Source of the DNA: Pseudoxanthomonas dokdonensis
GTDB lineage: Bacteria; Pseudomonadota; Gammaproteobacteria; Xanthomonadales; Xanthomonadaceae
Assembly: GCF_001431405.1 (NCBI RefSeq)
Contig: NZ_LDJL01000004.1
Location: 372,001-436,000, forward strand
DNA length: 64,000 bases
Reading direction: 5' to 3'
This document shows positions 1 through 12,543 of this stretch, in pieces (within the stretch, counting starts at the first letter, position 1; each line of letters opens with the position of its first letter). The notes under the pieces were generated by a model. The model saw nothing but the letters and a program-made list of their open reading frames with translations. It was not told where the DNA came from and ran no database searches. The translations under genes and the position numbers were made by a program.

Positions 1-588
1 CATCAGGCCCATCTGGAAGTGGTGCGGCCAGCCGAACTGGTCAGCCACAGCTATACCTCGGGGCTTGACCGCTTCCTTGAGAGCTTCAAGCGCCGGGCGG
101 TCTACGTGGTGCTGACCGCGGTGCTGGTCATCCCGGTGTGGATGGGCGCGCGTTCCCAGCTCGGTTCTGCCGATACCCAGACCACCGCCTCGCTCGACGT
201 GGTGCCGGCGACGGCAAGCGCCGAGGTGGCGACAGGTCCGGCACCGGCCAGTCAGCCGCCTGCCCGACGCGCGCCTGCCACCCCTTACGTTGCCTCGATG
301 GTGCCGATCAGCCGTGCCGACGCACCCGCACTGAGCTTCCACTTCAACGGTGACAGCTGGGTGCAGATCTCCGCTCCTGATGGCAGCCGGGTCGAACAGG
401 CGCTGATGAAGGCTGGCGACGAGCGCAACTATGCCAAGGGTGAGGTCGGCAACGTGGTGCTGGGCAACGCCACGGCGGTCGAAGTTCAGCAGGCGGGTAG
501 TACCGTGGACACCACGCCTTACCAGCGCGGAAGTGTGGCGCGCTTTACGGTATCCTCTGACGGTTCGCTCGCGCCGATCAGCAACTGA
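1..588 (+). CDS. rodZ: RodZ-type cell-shape protein, C-terminal part
   Basis: The reading frame is open from the first base, so the gene starts before the window and only about 195 C-terminal residues are visible. RodZ links the MreB cytoskeleton to the inner membrane and supports rod shape. The visible part has a basic stretch, one membrane segment (AVYVVLTAVLVIPVWMG), an Ala/Pro-rich periplasmic linker and a DUF4115 domain with the typical SWVQISAPDG start and VVLGNA core. The HTH domain would lie upstream. In E. coli ispG and hisS separate rodZ from yfgM; here yfgM follows directly, so the order is rodZ-yfgM-bamB-der. Confidence 0.85.
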   Translation, partial: HQAHLEVVRPAELVSHSYTSGLDRFLESFKRRAVYVVLTAVLVIPVWMGARSQLGSADTQTTASLDVVPATASAEVATGPAPASQPPARRAPATPYVASMVPISRADAPALSFHFNGDSWVQISAPDGSRVEQALMKAGDERNYAKGEVGNVVLGNATAVEVQQAGSTVDTTPYQRGSVARFTVSSDGSLAPISN

Positions 589-645
589 TCCGCGCGGGCA
601 TATCCCTCAACACGGCAAGACCCCGCTCGCGGGGCAAGAGTACGC

Positions 646-1287
646 ATGGCGATTGATGACCTGCTCGATGAGCACGAACAAAGTGAACGAGTCCGCAGCT
701 GGCTGCGCAACAATGCGCTGGGGTTGTTGGGCGGGGTAGCGCTGGGACTGGGTGTGATTGTCGGCTGGCAATGGTTCCAGAAACATCGCGCCGAGCAGGA
801 ACAGCAAAGCTATCAGGCCTACCAGAAGGCCAATGAGCAGATTGGTGCCGGTGACCTGAAGAAGGCCGAAGCGGCGGTAGCGTCGATCGGTGGCAAGGGC
901 AAGAACGCGGTGTATTCGGAACTGGCCGGCCTGCGTCTGGCCAAGGCCCAGGTCGAGGCCGGCAAGCATGAGGCGGCCATCGCCACCCTGCGTGCGATCA
1001 AGCATGACCCGGCCCTGCAGCCGCTGGTCAACGCCCGCCTGGCACGCCTGTTGATCGATACCGGCAAACCGGCCGAAGCGATCAAGGTAATCGGCCAGGC
1101 CAGTGATCCTTTCAGCCTGGAAATCCTCGGCGATGCGCTGCAGGCCGACGGCAAGCTGGATCAGGCGCGCGACACCTACAGCAAGGCCCTGGTGGGCATG
1201 GACGTGGCGGCACCGCAACGTCGCCTGCTGGAACTGAAACTCGCCGAGGTTGGCGGAACCGTACCCGCCAGCGGAGACAAGGCTTGA
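646..1287 (+). CDS. yfgM: YfgM-like ancillary SecYEG subunit, TPR protein
   Basis: A 213-residue protein of the YfgM family (TPR_21/DUF2133). In E. coli YfgM is bound to the SecYEG translocon with the chaperone PpiD and has a TPR-like periplasmic domain. Here the start MAIDDLLDEHEQ is followed by one membrane segment around residues 24-44 and then a helical, Ala-rich, TPR-like C-terminal domain, which is the family layout. Its stop codon overlaps the bamB start by one base (TGATG), so the two are probably coupled in translation, as expected for neighbours that both serve envelope protein biogenesis. Confidence 0.9.
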   Translation: MAIDDLLDEHEQSERVRSWLRNNALGLLGGVALGLGVIVGWQWFQKHRAEQEQQSYQAYQKANEQIGAGDLKKAEAAVASIGGKGKNAVYSELAGLRLAKAQVEAGKHEAAIATLRAIKHDPALQPLVNARLARLLIDTGKPAEAIKVIGQASDPFSLEILGDALQADGKLDQARDTYSKALVGMDVAAPQRRLLELKLAEVGGTVPASGDKA

Positions 1288-2492
1288 TGAGTAACTCGAA
1301 CGCATCGCAGCGTGCGCTGCTGGTCGCCACCCTGCTGGTGGCACTGTCCGGTTGCAGCACGGTCAAGGGCTGGTTCGCCGGCAAGGACGCGGAAGCCAAG
1401 AAACTGGCCGAACCGGCCGAGCTGGTCGATTTCACCCCGACCGCAACCGTGACCAAGGTCTGGAAGGCCAACGTCGGCAAGGGCGAAGGCCGGATTGGCC
1501 TGCAACAGGGCCCGGTGGTCGTCGATGGTCGCGTTTACGCGGCGGCGGTCGAGGGTGGCGTCGAGGCGCTTGACCTGCAGACCGGCAAGCAGATCTGGCA
1601 TTACGAGCCGGAGAAGGTCAAGAAACAACCGGAGCTGCGCCTGTCCGGCGGTCCCGGCGCCGGTGACGGTCTGGTCGTGATCGGCACGCTGGACGGCAAG
1701 GTCATCGCCCTGGATGCGGACACCGGCACTGAAAAATGGCGTGCGGAAGTGGCCAACGAAGTCATCACCGCTCCGGCCATCGGCCAGGGGCTGGTGCTGG
1801 TGCGCAGCAACGATGGTCGGGTCAGTGCGTTCGATGCCGCCAACGGCGAGCGCCGCTGGTTCTGGAACCACGATCTGCCCAGCCTGACCGTGCGCGGCAA
1901 CGCGCCGGTTACCCTGGGTCCGGGAGTGGCCTTTGTCGGCAACGATGACGGCACTCTGGTCGCACTCGCACTCAACGACGGCCGCCAGGTCTGGTCGCAG
2001 TCGATCGGGATTCCCGAAGGCCGCACCGAACTGGATCGCATGTCCGACGTCGACGGCGCCGCAGTGCTGGAAGGCACCACCCTTTACGCCACCAGCTTCA
2101 AGGGTGAGACCCTCGCCATCGAAGGCCCCAGCGGCCGCCCGATCTGGAACCGTGACAATGGCGGCGCCGGTGGCCTGGATCTGTCCAGCAGCCTGGTGGT
2201 GGTGTCGGATCGTGCCGGCACGGTCTGGGGCCTGGACAAGGCCAGCGGCAACGCCACCTGGTCCAACCCGATTCTGGCCCGTCGTTCGCTGACCGGCGTT
2301 ACCGTGCAGGGCGACTATGCGGTGGTCGGTGACTACGATGGTTACGTGCATTGGTTGAGCCTCACCGATGGCCAGATTGCCGCGCGCGAACGCGCCGGCG
2401 GCGAGCGCATCCGGGCCAAGCCGGTGCTGGCCGACGGGCTGTTGCTGGTGCAGAACGTCGAAGGTGAAATCACCGCGTTCCGGGTCAACTAG
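1287..2492 (+). CDS. bamB: BamB outer-membrane assembly lipoprotein
   Basis: BamB is the beta-propeller lipoprotein of the BAM complex, which inserts beta-barrel proteins into the outer membrane. The protein (401 residues) begins with a signal peptide ending in the lipobox LSGC with the lipidated Cys at residue 23. The rest is a series of PQQ-like repeats, each with motifs such as VIALDADTGTEKW and VSAFDAANGERRW. I chose ATG 1287, which overlaps the yfgM stop; a TTG one codon earlier is possible but less likely. A hairpin with a short T tract follows the stop. Confidence 0.95.
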   Translation: MSNSNASQRALLVATLLVALSGCSTVKGWFAGKDAEAKKLAEPAELVDFTPTATVTKVWKANVGKGEGRIGLQQGPVVVDGRVYAAAVEGGVEALDLQTGKQIWHYEPEKVKKQPELRLSGGPGAGDGLVVIGTLDGKVIALDADTGTEKWRAEVANEVITAPAIGQGLVLVRSNDGRVSAFDAANGERRWFWNHDLPSLTVRGNAPVTLGPGVAFVGNDDGTLVALALNDGRQVWSQSIGIPEGRTELDRMSDVDGAAVLEGTTLYATSFKGETLAIEGPSGRPIWNRDNGGAGGLDLSSSLVVVSDRAGTVWGLDKASGNATWSNPILARRSLTGVTVQGDYAVVGDYDGYVHWLSLTDGQIAARERAGGERIRAKPVLADGLLLVQNVEGEITAFRVN

Positions 2493-2547
2493 TACACGAT
2501 TGCCCGCAACCTGGGCCTGCGTCCGCCTGAACTGTGCGGACGCTGAT

Positions 2548-2583
2548 GACGACGGCGCCGCGACTTGGGCGCCGTTGTCGTTT
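2548..2583 (+). terminator. Terminator after bamB
   Basis: Two 12-base arms (2548-2559 and 2568-2579) pair with a single G-U and enclose an 8-base loop, and TTT follows. The position, 55 bases past the bamB stop and before der, fits an intrinsic terminator. Confidence 0.6.
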
Positions 2584-2689
2584 AATATTGCCCGCTGACA
2601 TCGCCGTGCGTCGGGCTTGTGGCCGCGCCGGTGGGCGATGCGTCGCCTGATGGCAACCTCCTTTCTTCACGGCTTCCCGGCACCTGCTC

Positions 2690-4090
2690 ATGCTTCCCCT
2701 CGTTGCCCTGGTGGGCCGCCCCAATGTGGGCAAATCAACCCTGTTCAACGCGATGACCCGCAGTCGCGACGCCCTGGTCCATGATCAGCCCGGGGTCACC
2801 CGCGACCGTCATTACGGTATCTGCCGTCTCAACGAGGACACCTCGTTCGCGCTGGTCGATACCGGCGGTATCGCCGGCGAGGAAGAAGGCCTGGCCGGTG
2901 CCACCGCACGCCAGGCGCGGGCCGCGGCCGCCGAGGCCGACCTGGTGTTGTTCATCGTCGACGGGCGTGAAGGCGCTTCGGCACTGGATGACGAGATTCT
3001 GCGCTGGCTGCGCAAGACCGATCGTCCGACCCTGCTGGTCATCAACAAGATGGACGGCATGGATGAGACGACCGTGCTGGCGGACTTCGCCCGCTACGGT
3101 TTCAGCGACATGCTGGCGATTTCCGCCGCCCACCGGCAAGGCATCGATGACCTGGTCGATGAAGTCCTGCAGCGTCTGCCAGAGCAGGGCGCGGCAGAAG
3201 AGCTGGACACCGATCCCAACCGGGTGCGTATCGCCTTCGTCGGCCGCCCCAACGTCGGCAAGTCGACGCTGGTCAACCGCCTGCTTGGCGAAGAGCGGAT
3301 GATCGCTTCGGAGGTACCTGGCACCACCCGCGATTCGATCGCCGTGGACCTGGAACGTGGCGGCCGCCAGTACCGGCTGGTCGACACCGCTGGTCTGCGC
3401 CGCAAGGCGCGGGTCGAGGAAGCGGTCGAGAAGTTTTCCATCATCAAGACCCTGCAGGCGATCGAGCAGTGCCAGGTCGCCGTGTTGTTGATTGATGCCA
3501 CCGAAGGCGTCACCGATCAGGATGCCAGCGTGCTCGGTGCCATCCTCGATGCCGGCCGTGCGCTGGTGGTGGCGGTCAACAAGTGGGACGGTTTGACCAC
3601 CTATCAGCGCGACCAGACCGAAGCGCTGCTGTCGCGCAAACTGAGCTTCGTCGAATGGGCCGAGGCAGTACGCATCTCGGCCAAGCATGGTTCGGGCCTG
3701 CTTGAACTGTTCAAGGCCATTCACCGCGCGCACGCCTCGGCGACGAAGGAGTTTGGTACCAGCGAAGTCAACAAGGCGCTGGAAGTGGCCTACGAAACCA
3801 ATCCGCCTCCGAGCATCCGCGGCCATGTCTCCAAGCTGCGCTACGTGCATCCGGGTGGCAGCAATCCGCCGACGTTCATCGTCCACGGCACCCGTCTGAA
3901 GGTGTTGCCGGAGTCATACAAGCGTTATCTGGAGAATTTCTTCCGCAAGCGCTTCAAGCTGGTCGGCACGCCGGTGCAGTTCATTTTCCGCGAAGGCAGC
4001 AACCCGTACGAAGGCAAGAAGAACGTCCTGACCGAGCGCCAGATCGCCAAGAAGCGGCGCTTGATCAAGCACGTCAAACGCGGCAAATGA
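2690..4090 (+). CDS. der: Der (EngA) double-domain ribosome-assembly GTPase
   Basis: Der is an essential GTPase of 50S ribosomal subunit assembly. The 466-residue protein shows the diagnostic two tandem G domains: G1 motifs GRPNVGKST near residue 8 and again near residue 184, DTGG and DTAG G3 motifs, and NKMD and NKWD G4 motifs. A KH-like C-terminal domain and a basic tail ([13 protein letters not shown]) follow. The length is slightly shorter than E. coli Der (490). The gene lies downstream of bamB as in most gammaproteobacteria, but behind a terminator, so it probably has its own promoter. Confidence 0.97.
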   Translation: MLPLVALVGRPNVGKSTLFNAMTRSRDALVHDQPGVTRDRHYGICRLNEDTSFALVDTGGIAGEEEGLAGATARQARAAAAEADLVLFIVDGREGASALDDEILRWLRKTDRPTLLVINKMDGMDETTVLADFARYGFSDMLAISAAHRQGIDDLVDEVLQRLPEQGAAEELDTDPNRVRIAFVGRPNVGKSTLVNRLLGEERMIASEVPGTTRDSIAVDLERGGRQYRLVDTAGLRRKARVEEAVEKFSIIKTLQAIEQCQVAVLLIDATEGVTDQDASVLGAILDAGRALVVAVNKWDGLTTYQRDQTEALLSRKLSFVEWAEAVRISAKHGSGLLELFKAIHRAHASATKEFGTSEVNKALEVAYETNPPPSIRGHVSKLRYVHPGGSNPPTFIVHGTRLKVLPESYKRYLENFFRKRFKLVGTPVQFIFREGSNPYEGKKNVLTERQIAKKRRLIKHVKRGK

Positions 4091-4112
4091 GTTGCCGCTT
4101 GAGCTCGCCGCG

Positions 4113-5330
4113 ATGACCGGGTTCCCCAGTCGCATTGCCTTTGCCGAGGCGCTGGAAATGGTCCGCAAGGTCGGCGCTGCCCACGCGACCGGCGCCGAAC
4201 AGGTACCGACCCGCCGTGCCGATGGCCGGGTGCTGGCGCAGGATGTGACCGCACCGGTCGCCTTGCCGGGCTTCGACAACAGCCGGATGGATGGATTCGC
4301 CCTGCGCCATGCGGATCTGGCCGGGTCGGGGACCACGCGTCTGCGTATCGTCGCCGATCAGTTTGCAGGCCATGCCCGGACCCAAGAGTTGGCAAATGGT
4401 GAGTGCGTGCGCATCACCACCGGCGCGCCGTTGCCGCCGGGCGCCGATACCGTGGTGATCAAGGAAGACGTCAGTGTCGACGGCGACCTGCTGTCGGTAT
4501 CGCAGCTGCCCGCGCACGGCGCCGATATCCGCCGTGCCGGCGAGGACGTCGCCCTGGGTGCGCAGGTGCTGCAGGCGGGGATGACGATGACGCCTGCGCG
4601 GATCGGACTGGTGGCTTCGCTGGGCCTGGCCGGACTGAGCGTGGCGCGGCGGCCGACGGTGGCGGTGTTCACGACCGGGGATGAACTGGTGGAGCCGGGC
4701 ATGCCATTGCAGCCCGGGCAGATCTACAACGGCAATCGCGACATGTTGATGGCGCTGTTGCGTCAGCAGGGCCTGGAGCCGACCGCGTGGCCGAGCCTGC
4801 CGGATGATCCGCAGCGCATCCAGTCGATGCTGCTGGATGCCGCCTCCGCATTTGATCTGGTGATCACAAGTGGCGGCGTGTCAGCCGGTGAAAAAGACCA
4901 CTTGCCGGCGTTGCTCAGCGAGCATGGCCGCATCCATTTCTGGAAAGTGTTGATGAAGCCGGGCATGCCGGTGTTGCTCGGGCAGCTGCAGCAGGCGCTG
5001 GTGCTGGCCCTGCCGGGCAATCCGGTGTCGAGCCTGGCGACCTTCGTCAGCCTGGGGATTCCATTGCTGGATACGATGCAGCGGCGCCAGGATCCCGCCG
5101 CACCGCTGCACGCCGCGCTGGCCTGCGAGTGGAACAAGCAACACCCACGCCATGAGTTCCTGCGCGGCCGACTGCAAAGCGACGGCGATGCGCGCTTGTG
5201 GGTGCAACCCAACCCGGCAGACGCCTCGCATCAGCTGCGCGGTGCCGCCGACAGCGACGTGCTGCTGGTGTTGCCGGAAGGCCCCCGCCAGTACCAGCGT
5301 GGTGACGTGGTCCAGGTCATCCGCTACTAG
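4113..5330 (+). CDS. moeA: MoeA molybdopterin molybdenumtransferase
   Basis: MoeA inserts molybdate into adenylylated molybdopterin in the last step of molybdenum cofactor synthesis. The 405-residue protein shows the N-terminal LPGFDNSRMDGFALR motif, the ITTGAPLPPGADTVV segment and the MoCF-binding motif FTTGDEL...SGGVSAGEKDH with LPGNPVSS near the end of domain III. I prefer ATG 4113 to the upstream TTG 4092, which would lie only two bases past the der stop and has no ribosome site. The following gene is a MoeB-like protein, so the pair forms a cofactor unit. Confidence 0.93.
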   Translation: MTGFPSRIAFAEALEMVRKVGAAHATGAEQVPTRRADGRVLAQDVTAPVALPGFDNSRMDGFALRHADLAGSGTTRLRIVADQFAGHARTQELANGECVRITTGAPLPPGADTVVIKEDVSVDGDLLSVSQLPAHGADIRRAGEDVALGAQVLQAGMTMTPARIGLVASLGLAGLSVARRPTVAVFTTGDELVEPGMPLQPGQIYNGNRDMLMALLRQQGLEPTAWPSLPDDPQRIQSMLLDAASAFDLVITSGGVSAGEKDHLPALLSEHGRIHFWKVLMKPGMPVLLGQLQQALVLALPGNPVSSLATFVSLGIPLLDTMQRRQDPAAPLHAALACEWNKQHPRHEFLRGRLQSDGDARLWVQPNPADASHQLRGAADSDVLLVLPEGPRQYQRGDVVQVIRY

Positions 5331-5406
5331 AACACGGGGCCACGCACCGCCTCCGCTGCACGGATGGATAACGCGGCCTGATCCACGTTTGGGAGATAAT
5401 TGGCAG

Positions 5407-6546
5407 ATGGACAAGCCAGAAATTTCCCCACGACAGGTGGCTGCCGCCATCGCCCGCGGCGCACTCTTCATCGACATACGCGCAAGCCATGAACGCGCCA
5501 GCGGCCAGGCCGAAAGCGCCAGCGCCATCGAGCAGCGGGATCTGGATCGAGATCCGGCCCAGCATCTGCCGGAACGCTCGCGCGAGATCATCCTCATCTG
5601 CCAACGCGGTGGCCGCTCGCTGAGCAGCGCCCGTCGCCTGGCCGAAGCAGGCTATGCCAATGTGTGGTCGGTCGCCGGTGGTACTGATGCCTGGCGCGAA
5701 GCCGGGCTGCCGATGGTGCGACCGGAACTGGACCCGGGCAGCGCTGATTTCCTCGAACGCTATTCGCGCCACCTGCTGCTGCCGGAAGTCGGCGAAAGCG
5801 GGCAGCGGACACTGGCGGCATCGCGGGTGTTGATGATTGGCGCCGGTGGCCTGGGTTCGCCCGCCGCCTTCTATCTGGCCGCCGCTGGCATCGGCCATCT
5901 GCGCCTGGTCGATGACGACGTGGTCGAGCGCAGCAACCTGCAACGACAGATCCTGCATTCGGAAGCGGCCATCGGCCAGCCCAAGGTCGATTCGGCCGCG
6001 CGGACGCTGGGCGCGCTCAATCCACGCACCCAGGTGCAGGCCATCCGCGAACGGGTCGGCCCGGAGAATATCGATGCCCTGATGGCCGACGTCGACGTGG
6101 TGCTGGATGGGGCCGACAATTTTCCCGCCCGCTATCTGCTCAACGATGCGTGCATCAAGCATGCCAAGCCACTGGTGTACGGGGCGGTGCAGCGGTTTGA
6201 GGGCCAGGTCAGCGTGTTCGATGCCGGTCGCCAGCGCGGCCAGGCGCCTTGCTACCGCTGCCTGTTTCCGGAACCTCCACCGGCCGAGTTCGCACCCAAT
6301 TGCGCCGAAGCCGGGGTGCTGGGGGTCTTGCCGGGCATCATTGGTCTGTTGCAGGCCAACGAGGTAATCAAGCTGCTGCTTGGCATTGGCCGGCCTTTGA
6401 CCGGCCGCTTGCTGCAGTTCGATGCACTGGGCATGCGCTTTCGCGAAACCCATCTGCGCCCGGATCAGCGCTGCCCGCTATGCGCGCCGGGGCAGGCTTT
6501 TCCCGGCTACGTCGATTACCAGGCGTTCTGCGCCAGTCCGGCCTGA
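5407..6546 (+). CDS. moeB: MoeB/ThiF adenylyltransferase with N-terminal rhodanese
   Basis: The E1-like enzyme activates the C-terminal glycine of a sulfur-carrier protein such as MoaD by adenylylation. The protein has 379 residues. Residues 10-105 form a rhodanese domain with the catalytic loop CQRGGRS (Cys65). Residues about 115-375 are the ThiF/MoeB domain with the nucleotide-binding GAGGLGS, the NLQRQ motif, two zinc-binding CxxC pairs (CYRC, CPLC) and APNCAEAGVLG. In eukaryotic MOCS3 and many bacterial MoeBR proteins the rhodanese is C-terminal; here it is N-terminal. It follows moeA, so a role in molybdopterin sulfur transfer is likely, though thiamine or another sulfur carrier is not excluded. 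Confidence 0.9.
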   Translation: MDKPEISPRQVAAAIARGALFIDIRASHERASGQAESASAIEQRDLDRDPAQHLPERSREIILICQRGGRSLSSARRLAEAGYANVWSVAGGTDAWREAGLPMVRPELDPGSADFLERYSRHLLLPEVGESGQRTLAASRVLMIGAGGLGSPAAFYLAAAGIGHLRLVDDDVVERSNLQRQILHSEAAIGQPKVDSAARTLGALNPRTQVQAIRERVGPENIDALMADVDVVLDGADNFPARYLLNDACIKHAKPLVYGAVQRFEGQVSVFDAGRQRGQAPCYRCLFPEPPPAEFAPNCAEAGVLGVLPGIIGLLQANEVIKLLLGIGRPLTGRLLQFDALGMRFRETHLRPDQRCPLCAPGQAFPGYVDYQAFCASPA

Positions 6547-6695
6547 GCGGATGTTCCGGCGACCCGATGCCGGGCTTGAATATGTGAGTGGAGCTTTGGC
6601 AAACGTGCCTTGATACTCGGGGGCCCTCCGGCCATTGTGCCTGCCGCTTGTTGGCGCTGTGCAGGCCGGAGACACCCTCACATCAAGGAGCTCGC

Positions 6696-7469
6696 ATGTC
6701 AGCCAGGACCCTGCAGGGAAAAGTCGCGGTCATCGCCGGAGGCGGCAAGAATCTGGGCGCGCTGATCGCGCACCAGTTCGTCGATGCCGGTGCACGCGGC
6801 ATTGTCGTCCACTACAACAGCGACGGATCACGTCCCGCTGCCGAGGCCACCGTCGCGGCGCTCAAGGCCAAGGGTGCCGAGGCGATCGCGTTCCAGGGCG
6901 ATCTCGCCCGGGTCGATAACAACGTCCACCTGTTTGATCTGGCGATCAAGCACTTTGGCACGGTCGATCTCGCCATCAACACCGCGGGCGTGGTCATCAA
7001 GAAGCCGATTCTGGAAGTGACCGAAGCGGACTATGAGCAGAGCTTCGCCGCCAACGCCAAGGCCGCTTTTTTCTTCATGCAACAGGCTGGGCGTACCCTC
7101 GCTGATGGCGGCAGCATCGTCACCATCGTCAGTTCACTGCTGGCGGCCTACACCGATTCCTACGCCATCTATCCGGGCAGCAAGGCCCCGGTCGAACATT
7201 TCACCCGTGCCGCCTCCAAGGAGTTCGGCGCACGCGGCATCAGCGTCAATGCGATTGGCCCCGGGCCGATGGACACGCCGTTCTTCTATGGACAGGAAAG
7301 CAAGGAATCTTCGGCTTATCATGCCTCGGCGGCGGCGCTCAGCGGGTTCTCGAAGACCGGGCTGACCGATATCGAGGACATCGCACCGATCGTCCGCTTC
7401 CTGGTCACCGATGGCTGGTGGATCACCGGCCAGACCATTTTCGCCAATGGCGGTTACACCACGCGCTGA
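6696..7469 (+). CDS. Short-chain dehydrogenase/reductase
   Basis: A 257-residue classical SDR enzyme. It shows an NAD(P)-binding Gly motif in a slightly unusual form (AGGGKNLG), the NTAG motif, the catalytic Ser in IVSSLLAA, the YxxxK pair in YPGSK, and the C-terminal FANGGYTTR end. A clear ribosome site (AAGGAG, 6685-6690) fixes ATG 6696. The substrate cannot be read from the sequence. The next small gene follows after 15 bases and may be cotranscribed. Family membership is secure, function is not. Confidence 0.88.
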   Translation: MSARTLQGKVAVIAGGGKNLGALIAHQFVDAGARGIVVHYNSDGSRPAAEATVAALKAKGAEAIAFQGDLARVDNNVHLFDLAIKHFGTVDLAINTAGVVIKKPILEVTEADYEQSFAANAKAAFFFMQQAGRTLADGGSIVTIVSSLLAAYTDSYAIYPGSKAPVEHFTRAASKEFGARGISVNAIGPGPMDTPFFYGQESKESSAYHASAAALSGFSKTGLTDIEDIAPIVRFLVTDGWWITGQTIFANGGYTTR

Positions 7470-7484
7470 CGCGCAGGAGTCTGC

Positions 7485-7736
7485 ATGCGGACCTTGATCT
7501 TGTTGCTTTGCGGGGCAGGGCTGGCGCTGTTGTGGCTATGGCCGATGCGGGCGCGTGGGCAGCACTGGCGGTTGCCGGCGTTCCTGGCACTGTGGCTGGC
7601 AGTGGTGGGCTGGAACCTGGCCACCGGCCTGTCGCATGGCTATTCCCTGCAGGAAGAGCTGCCGATCCAGTTGCTGATCTATCTGCTGCCGGCGGCATTG
7701 GCGTGGTGGCTGTGGCGCCGCGGCCGGTCTTGCTGA
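7485..7736 (+). CDS. Small hydrophobic membrane protein, unknown
   Basis: An 83-residue protein with an AGGAG ribosome site 8 bases before ATG 7485. It contains three likely membrane segments (about residues 2-20, 31-48 and 61-77) separated by short basic or polar loops and ends in WRRGRSC. I do not recognise a family. The spacing to the SDR gene suggests one transcript. The good ribosome site and hydrophobic pattern support a real gene. Confidence 0.6.
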   Translation: MRTLILLLCGAGLALLWLWPMRARGQHWRLPAFLALWLAVVGWNLATGLSHGYSLQEELPIQLLIYLLPAALAWWLWRRGRSC

Positions 7737-7906
7737 CGCCAGCGCAATCGAGGCAGTCACCCCGCCGGGCGGAGTGGGTGGGTCAGGTCGTGCCGGCGCG
7801 ATAGCTGGCCGGCACGCCTTGATGGAACAGATGCTTGCCAGCCGCAGCCTGCCACCGCGGTGGCGTCGGGCCCGAACCGGGCGGTGACTGGCTGAGCCGC
7901 GCTGCC

Positions 7907-8206
7907 TCAGCCGCCGTGACGCTTCTGCGTGGCTTCGAACGCGGCCAGTTGTTCGGGCGTGGCCGCTTTCTGATGCCTGGCTTTCCACTCGGCAAACGGC
8001 ATGCCGTAGATGACTTCGCGGGCCTGCTCCTTGTCCATCGGCTGGCCAGCGGCTTCGGCGGCCTCGCGATACCAGTCGGCCAGGCAGTTGCGGCAGAAGC
8101 CGGCCTGGATCATCAGGTCGATGTTCTGCACGTCGAGCCGATCCTGGTTGAGATGCTGCAACAGGCGGCGGAAGGCAGCGGCCTCGAGTTCGGTGGTAGT
8201 GGTCAT
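7907..8206 (-). CDS. DUF1244 family protein
   Basis: A 99-residue protein with the hallmark of DUF1244: the segment [19 protein letters not shown] followed by a second conserved block [14 protein letters not shown]. The family is small, conserved across proteobacteria and of unknown function; the CxxC in GFCRNC suggests metal binding or redox activity, which is inference. The gene is divergent from folD, with 84 bases between the two starts that must hold both promoters. Confidence 0.88.
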   Translation of the reverse strand: MTTTTELEAAAFRRLLQHLNQDRLDVQNIDLMIQAGFCRNCLADWYREAAEAAGQPMDKEQAREVIYGMPFAEWKARHQKAATPEQLAAFEATQKRHGG

Positions 8207-8290
8207 GGATTGGTTTGCCTCGCGTGGCTGATTGGCACCAGAGGGCGCCGATGGGGGACAATAGGCGCCGACTTTACACCCGACCACGCC

Positions 8291-10704
<2,414 letters not shown>

Positions 10705-10706
10705 AC

Positions 10707-10739
10707 GGACGCGCTTGCGAGCCAGTGGCTCGCGCGTCC
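10707..10739. repeat. Imperfect palindrome in the guaB-guaA gap
   Basis: Arms GGACGCGC (10707-10714) and GCGCGTCC (10732-10739) flank an inner stem GCGAGCC/GGCTCGC. No T tract follows, so it reads more like a REP-type or processing hairpin than a terminator. The rest of the 204-base gap shows no gene. Confidence 0.5.
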
Positions 10740-10908
10740 ACCAACGCCCGGCCAAGGATGGTTGGGCCGGACCTTCCCGCGCGAAGGTGCCACGCCAGGA
10801 CGGCGGCAGGGACGTACCCAGTGACGCGCGCGAATCCCGGTTTGCGCGCGTTGCCGCATCCGGAGCCCGCGCGCTCCGTGATTTCTCCTTCAGCAGGGCA
10901 GCAGATCG

Positions 10909-12489
10909 ATGACCAACAGCCAGAACGACCGCATCCACAACGACAAGATCCTGATCCTGGATTTCGGCGCCCAGTACACCCAGTTGATCGCGCGACGCAT
11001 CCGCGAAATCGGGGTCTATTGCGAAATCTGGGCCTGGGATCATGACCCGGACGAGATCGCCGCGTTCGGCGCCAAGGGCATCATCCTGTCCGGCGGTCCG
11101 GAATCGACCACCCAGCATGGGGCGCCGCAGGCGCCGCAGCAGGTGTTCGACAGCAATCTGCCGCTGCTGGGCATCTGTTACGGCATGCAGACCCTGGCGG
11201 CGCAGCTGGGTGGCGCCACCGAAGCGGCCGATGCCCGCGAATTCGGCCATGCCGAAGTACAACTGGTGGCCCACGACGCCCTGCTCGGCGGCCTGAGCGA
11301 CCACGCCGGCAAAGCCAGCCTGGATGTCTGGATGAGCCACGGTGACCACGTCGCCAAGGCACCGCCGGGCTGGACCGTGACCGCTACCACCGACCGCATC
11401 CCGGTCGCGGCGATGGCCAATGAAGACAAGCGCTGGTATGGCGTGCAGTTCCATCCCGAAGTCACCCACACCAAGCAGGGCCAGACCCTGCTGCGGCGCT
11501 TTGTCACCGAGATCTGCGGTTGCCAGACCTTGTGGACCGCCGCCAACATCATCGACGACCAGATTGCCCGCGTGCGCGCGCAGGTCGGCGACGACGAAGT
11601 CATCCTCGGCCTATCCGGTGGCGTCGATTCGTCGGTGGTGGCCGCATTGCTGCACAAGGCGATCGGCGACAAACTGACCTGTGTGTTCGTCGATACCGGC
11701 CTGTTGCGCTGGCAGGAAGGCGACCAGGTGATGGCGATGTTCGCCGAGCACATGGGCGTCAAGGTCATCCGGGTCGATGCGGCCGATCGCTATTTCTCCG
11801 CGCTGGAAGGGGTTGCCGATCCCGAGGCCAAGCGCAAGATCATCGGCAACCTGTTCGTCGAGATCTTCGATGAAGAGTCGAGCAAACTCAGCAATGCAAA
11901 ATGGTTGGCGCAGGGCACCATCTACCCGGACGTGATCGAGTCGGCCGGCAGCAAGACCGGCAAGGCCCATGTGATCAAGAGCCACCACAACGTCGGCGGC
12001 TTGCCCGAGCATATGAAGCTGGGCCTGGTCGAGCCATTGCGCGAACTGTTCAAGGACGAAGTGCGCCGCCTCGGCGTGGAGCTGGGCCTGCCCGAATCGA
12101 TGGTCTACCGTCATCCGTTCCCCGGACCGGGCCTGGGCGTGCGCATCCTCGGCGAAGTGAAGCGCGAATATGCCGAGCTGCTGGCCAAGGCCGATGCGAT
12201 CTTCATTGAAGAACTGCGCAAGGCCAACCTGTACGACAAGACCAGCCAGGCATTCGCGGTGTTCCTGCCGGTCAAATCAGTCGGCGTGGTCGGCGATGCC
12301 CGCGCCTACGAATGGGTCATCGCCTTGCGCGCGGTGGAAACCATCGACTTCATGACCGCGCACTGGGCGCATCTGTCCTTCGAGTTCCTCGGCCACGTCT
12401 CCAACCGCATCATCAACGAACTACGCGGCGTCTCGCGCGTGGTCTACGACATCAGTGGCAAGCCGCCGGCGACGATCGAGTGGGAGTGA
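10909..12489 (+). CDS. guaA: GuaA GMP synthase (glutamine-hydrolysing)
   Basis: GuaA converts XMP to GMP, using ATP and ammonia from glutamine. The 526-residue protein has an N-terminal class I amidotransferase domain with nucleophile Cys90 in GICYGMQ and the His/Glu pair in QFHPEVTH. The ATP pyrophosphatase domain has the P-loop GLSGGVDSS. The dimerisation domain ends in the family signature PPATIEWE. The start fits the family; a shorter start at the KILILDFG block would be unusually late. It lies in the same direction as guaB. Confidence 0.97.
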   Translation: MTNSQNDRIHNDKILILDFGAQYTQLIARRIREIGVYCEIWAWDHDPDEIAAFGAKGIILSGGPESTTQHGAPQAPQQVFDSNLPLLGICYGMQTLAAQLGGATEAADAREFGHAEVQLVAHDALLGGLSDHAGKASLDVWMSHGDHVAKAPPGWTVTATTDRIPVAAMANEDKRWYGVQFHPEVTHTKQGQTLLRRFVTEICGCQTLWTAANIIDDQIARVRAQVGDDEVILGLSGGVDSSVVAALLHKAIGDKLTCVFVDTGLLRWQEGDQVMAMFAEHMGVKVIRVDAADRYFSALEGVADPEAKRKIIGNLFVEIFDEESSKLSNAKWLAQGTIYPDVIESAGSKTGKAHVIKSHHNVGGLPEHMKLGLVEPLRELFKDEVRRLGVELGLPESMVYRHPFPGPGLGVRILGEVKREYAELLAKADAIFIEELRKANLYDKTSQAFAVFLPVKSVGVVGDARAYEWVIALRAVETIDFMTAHWAHLSFEFLGHVSNRIINELRGVSRVVYDISGKPPATIEWE

Positions 12490-12543
12490 CCCCGGCTGTT
12501 GCCTGAGCCGATGCGGCAACATGCAACGCGATAGGAGAAGGTG

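Noticed and set aside
2735-3886. Minus-strand open frame opposite der
   Set aside because: Antisense shadow; der is unambiguous on the plus strand.
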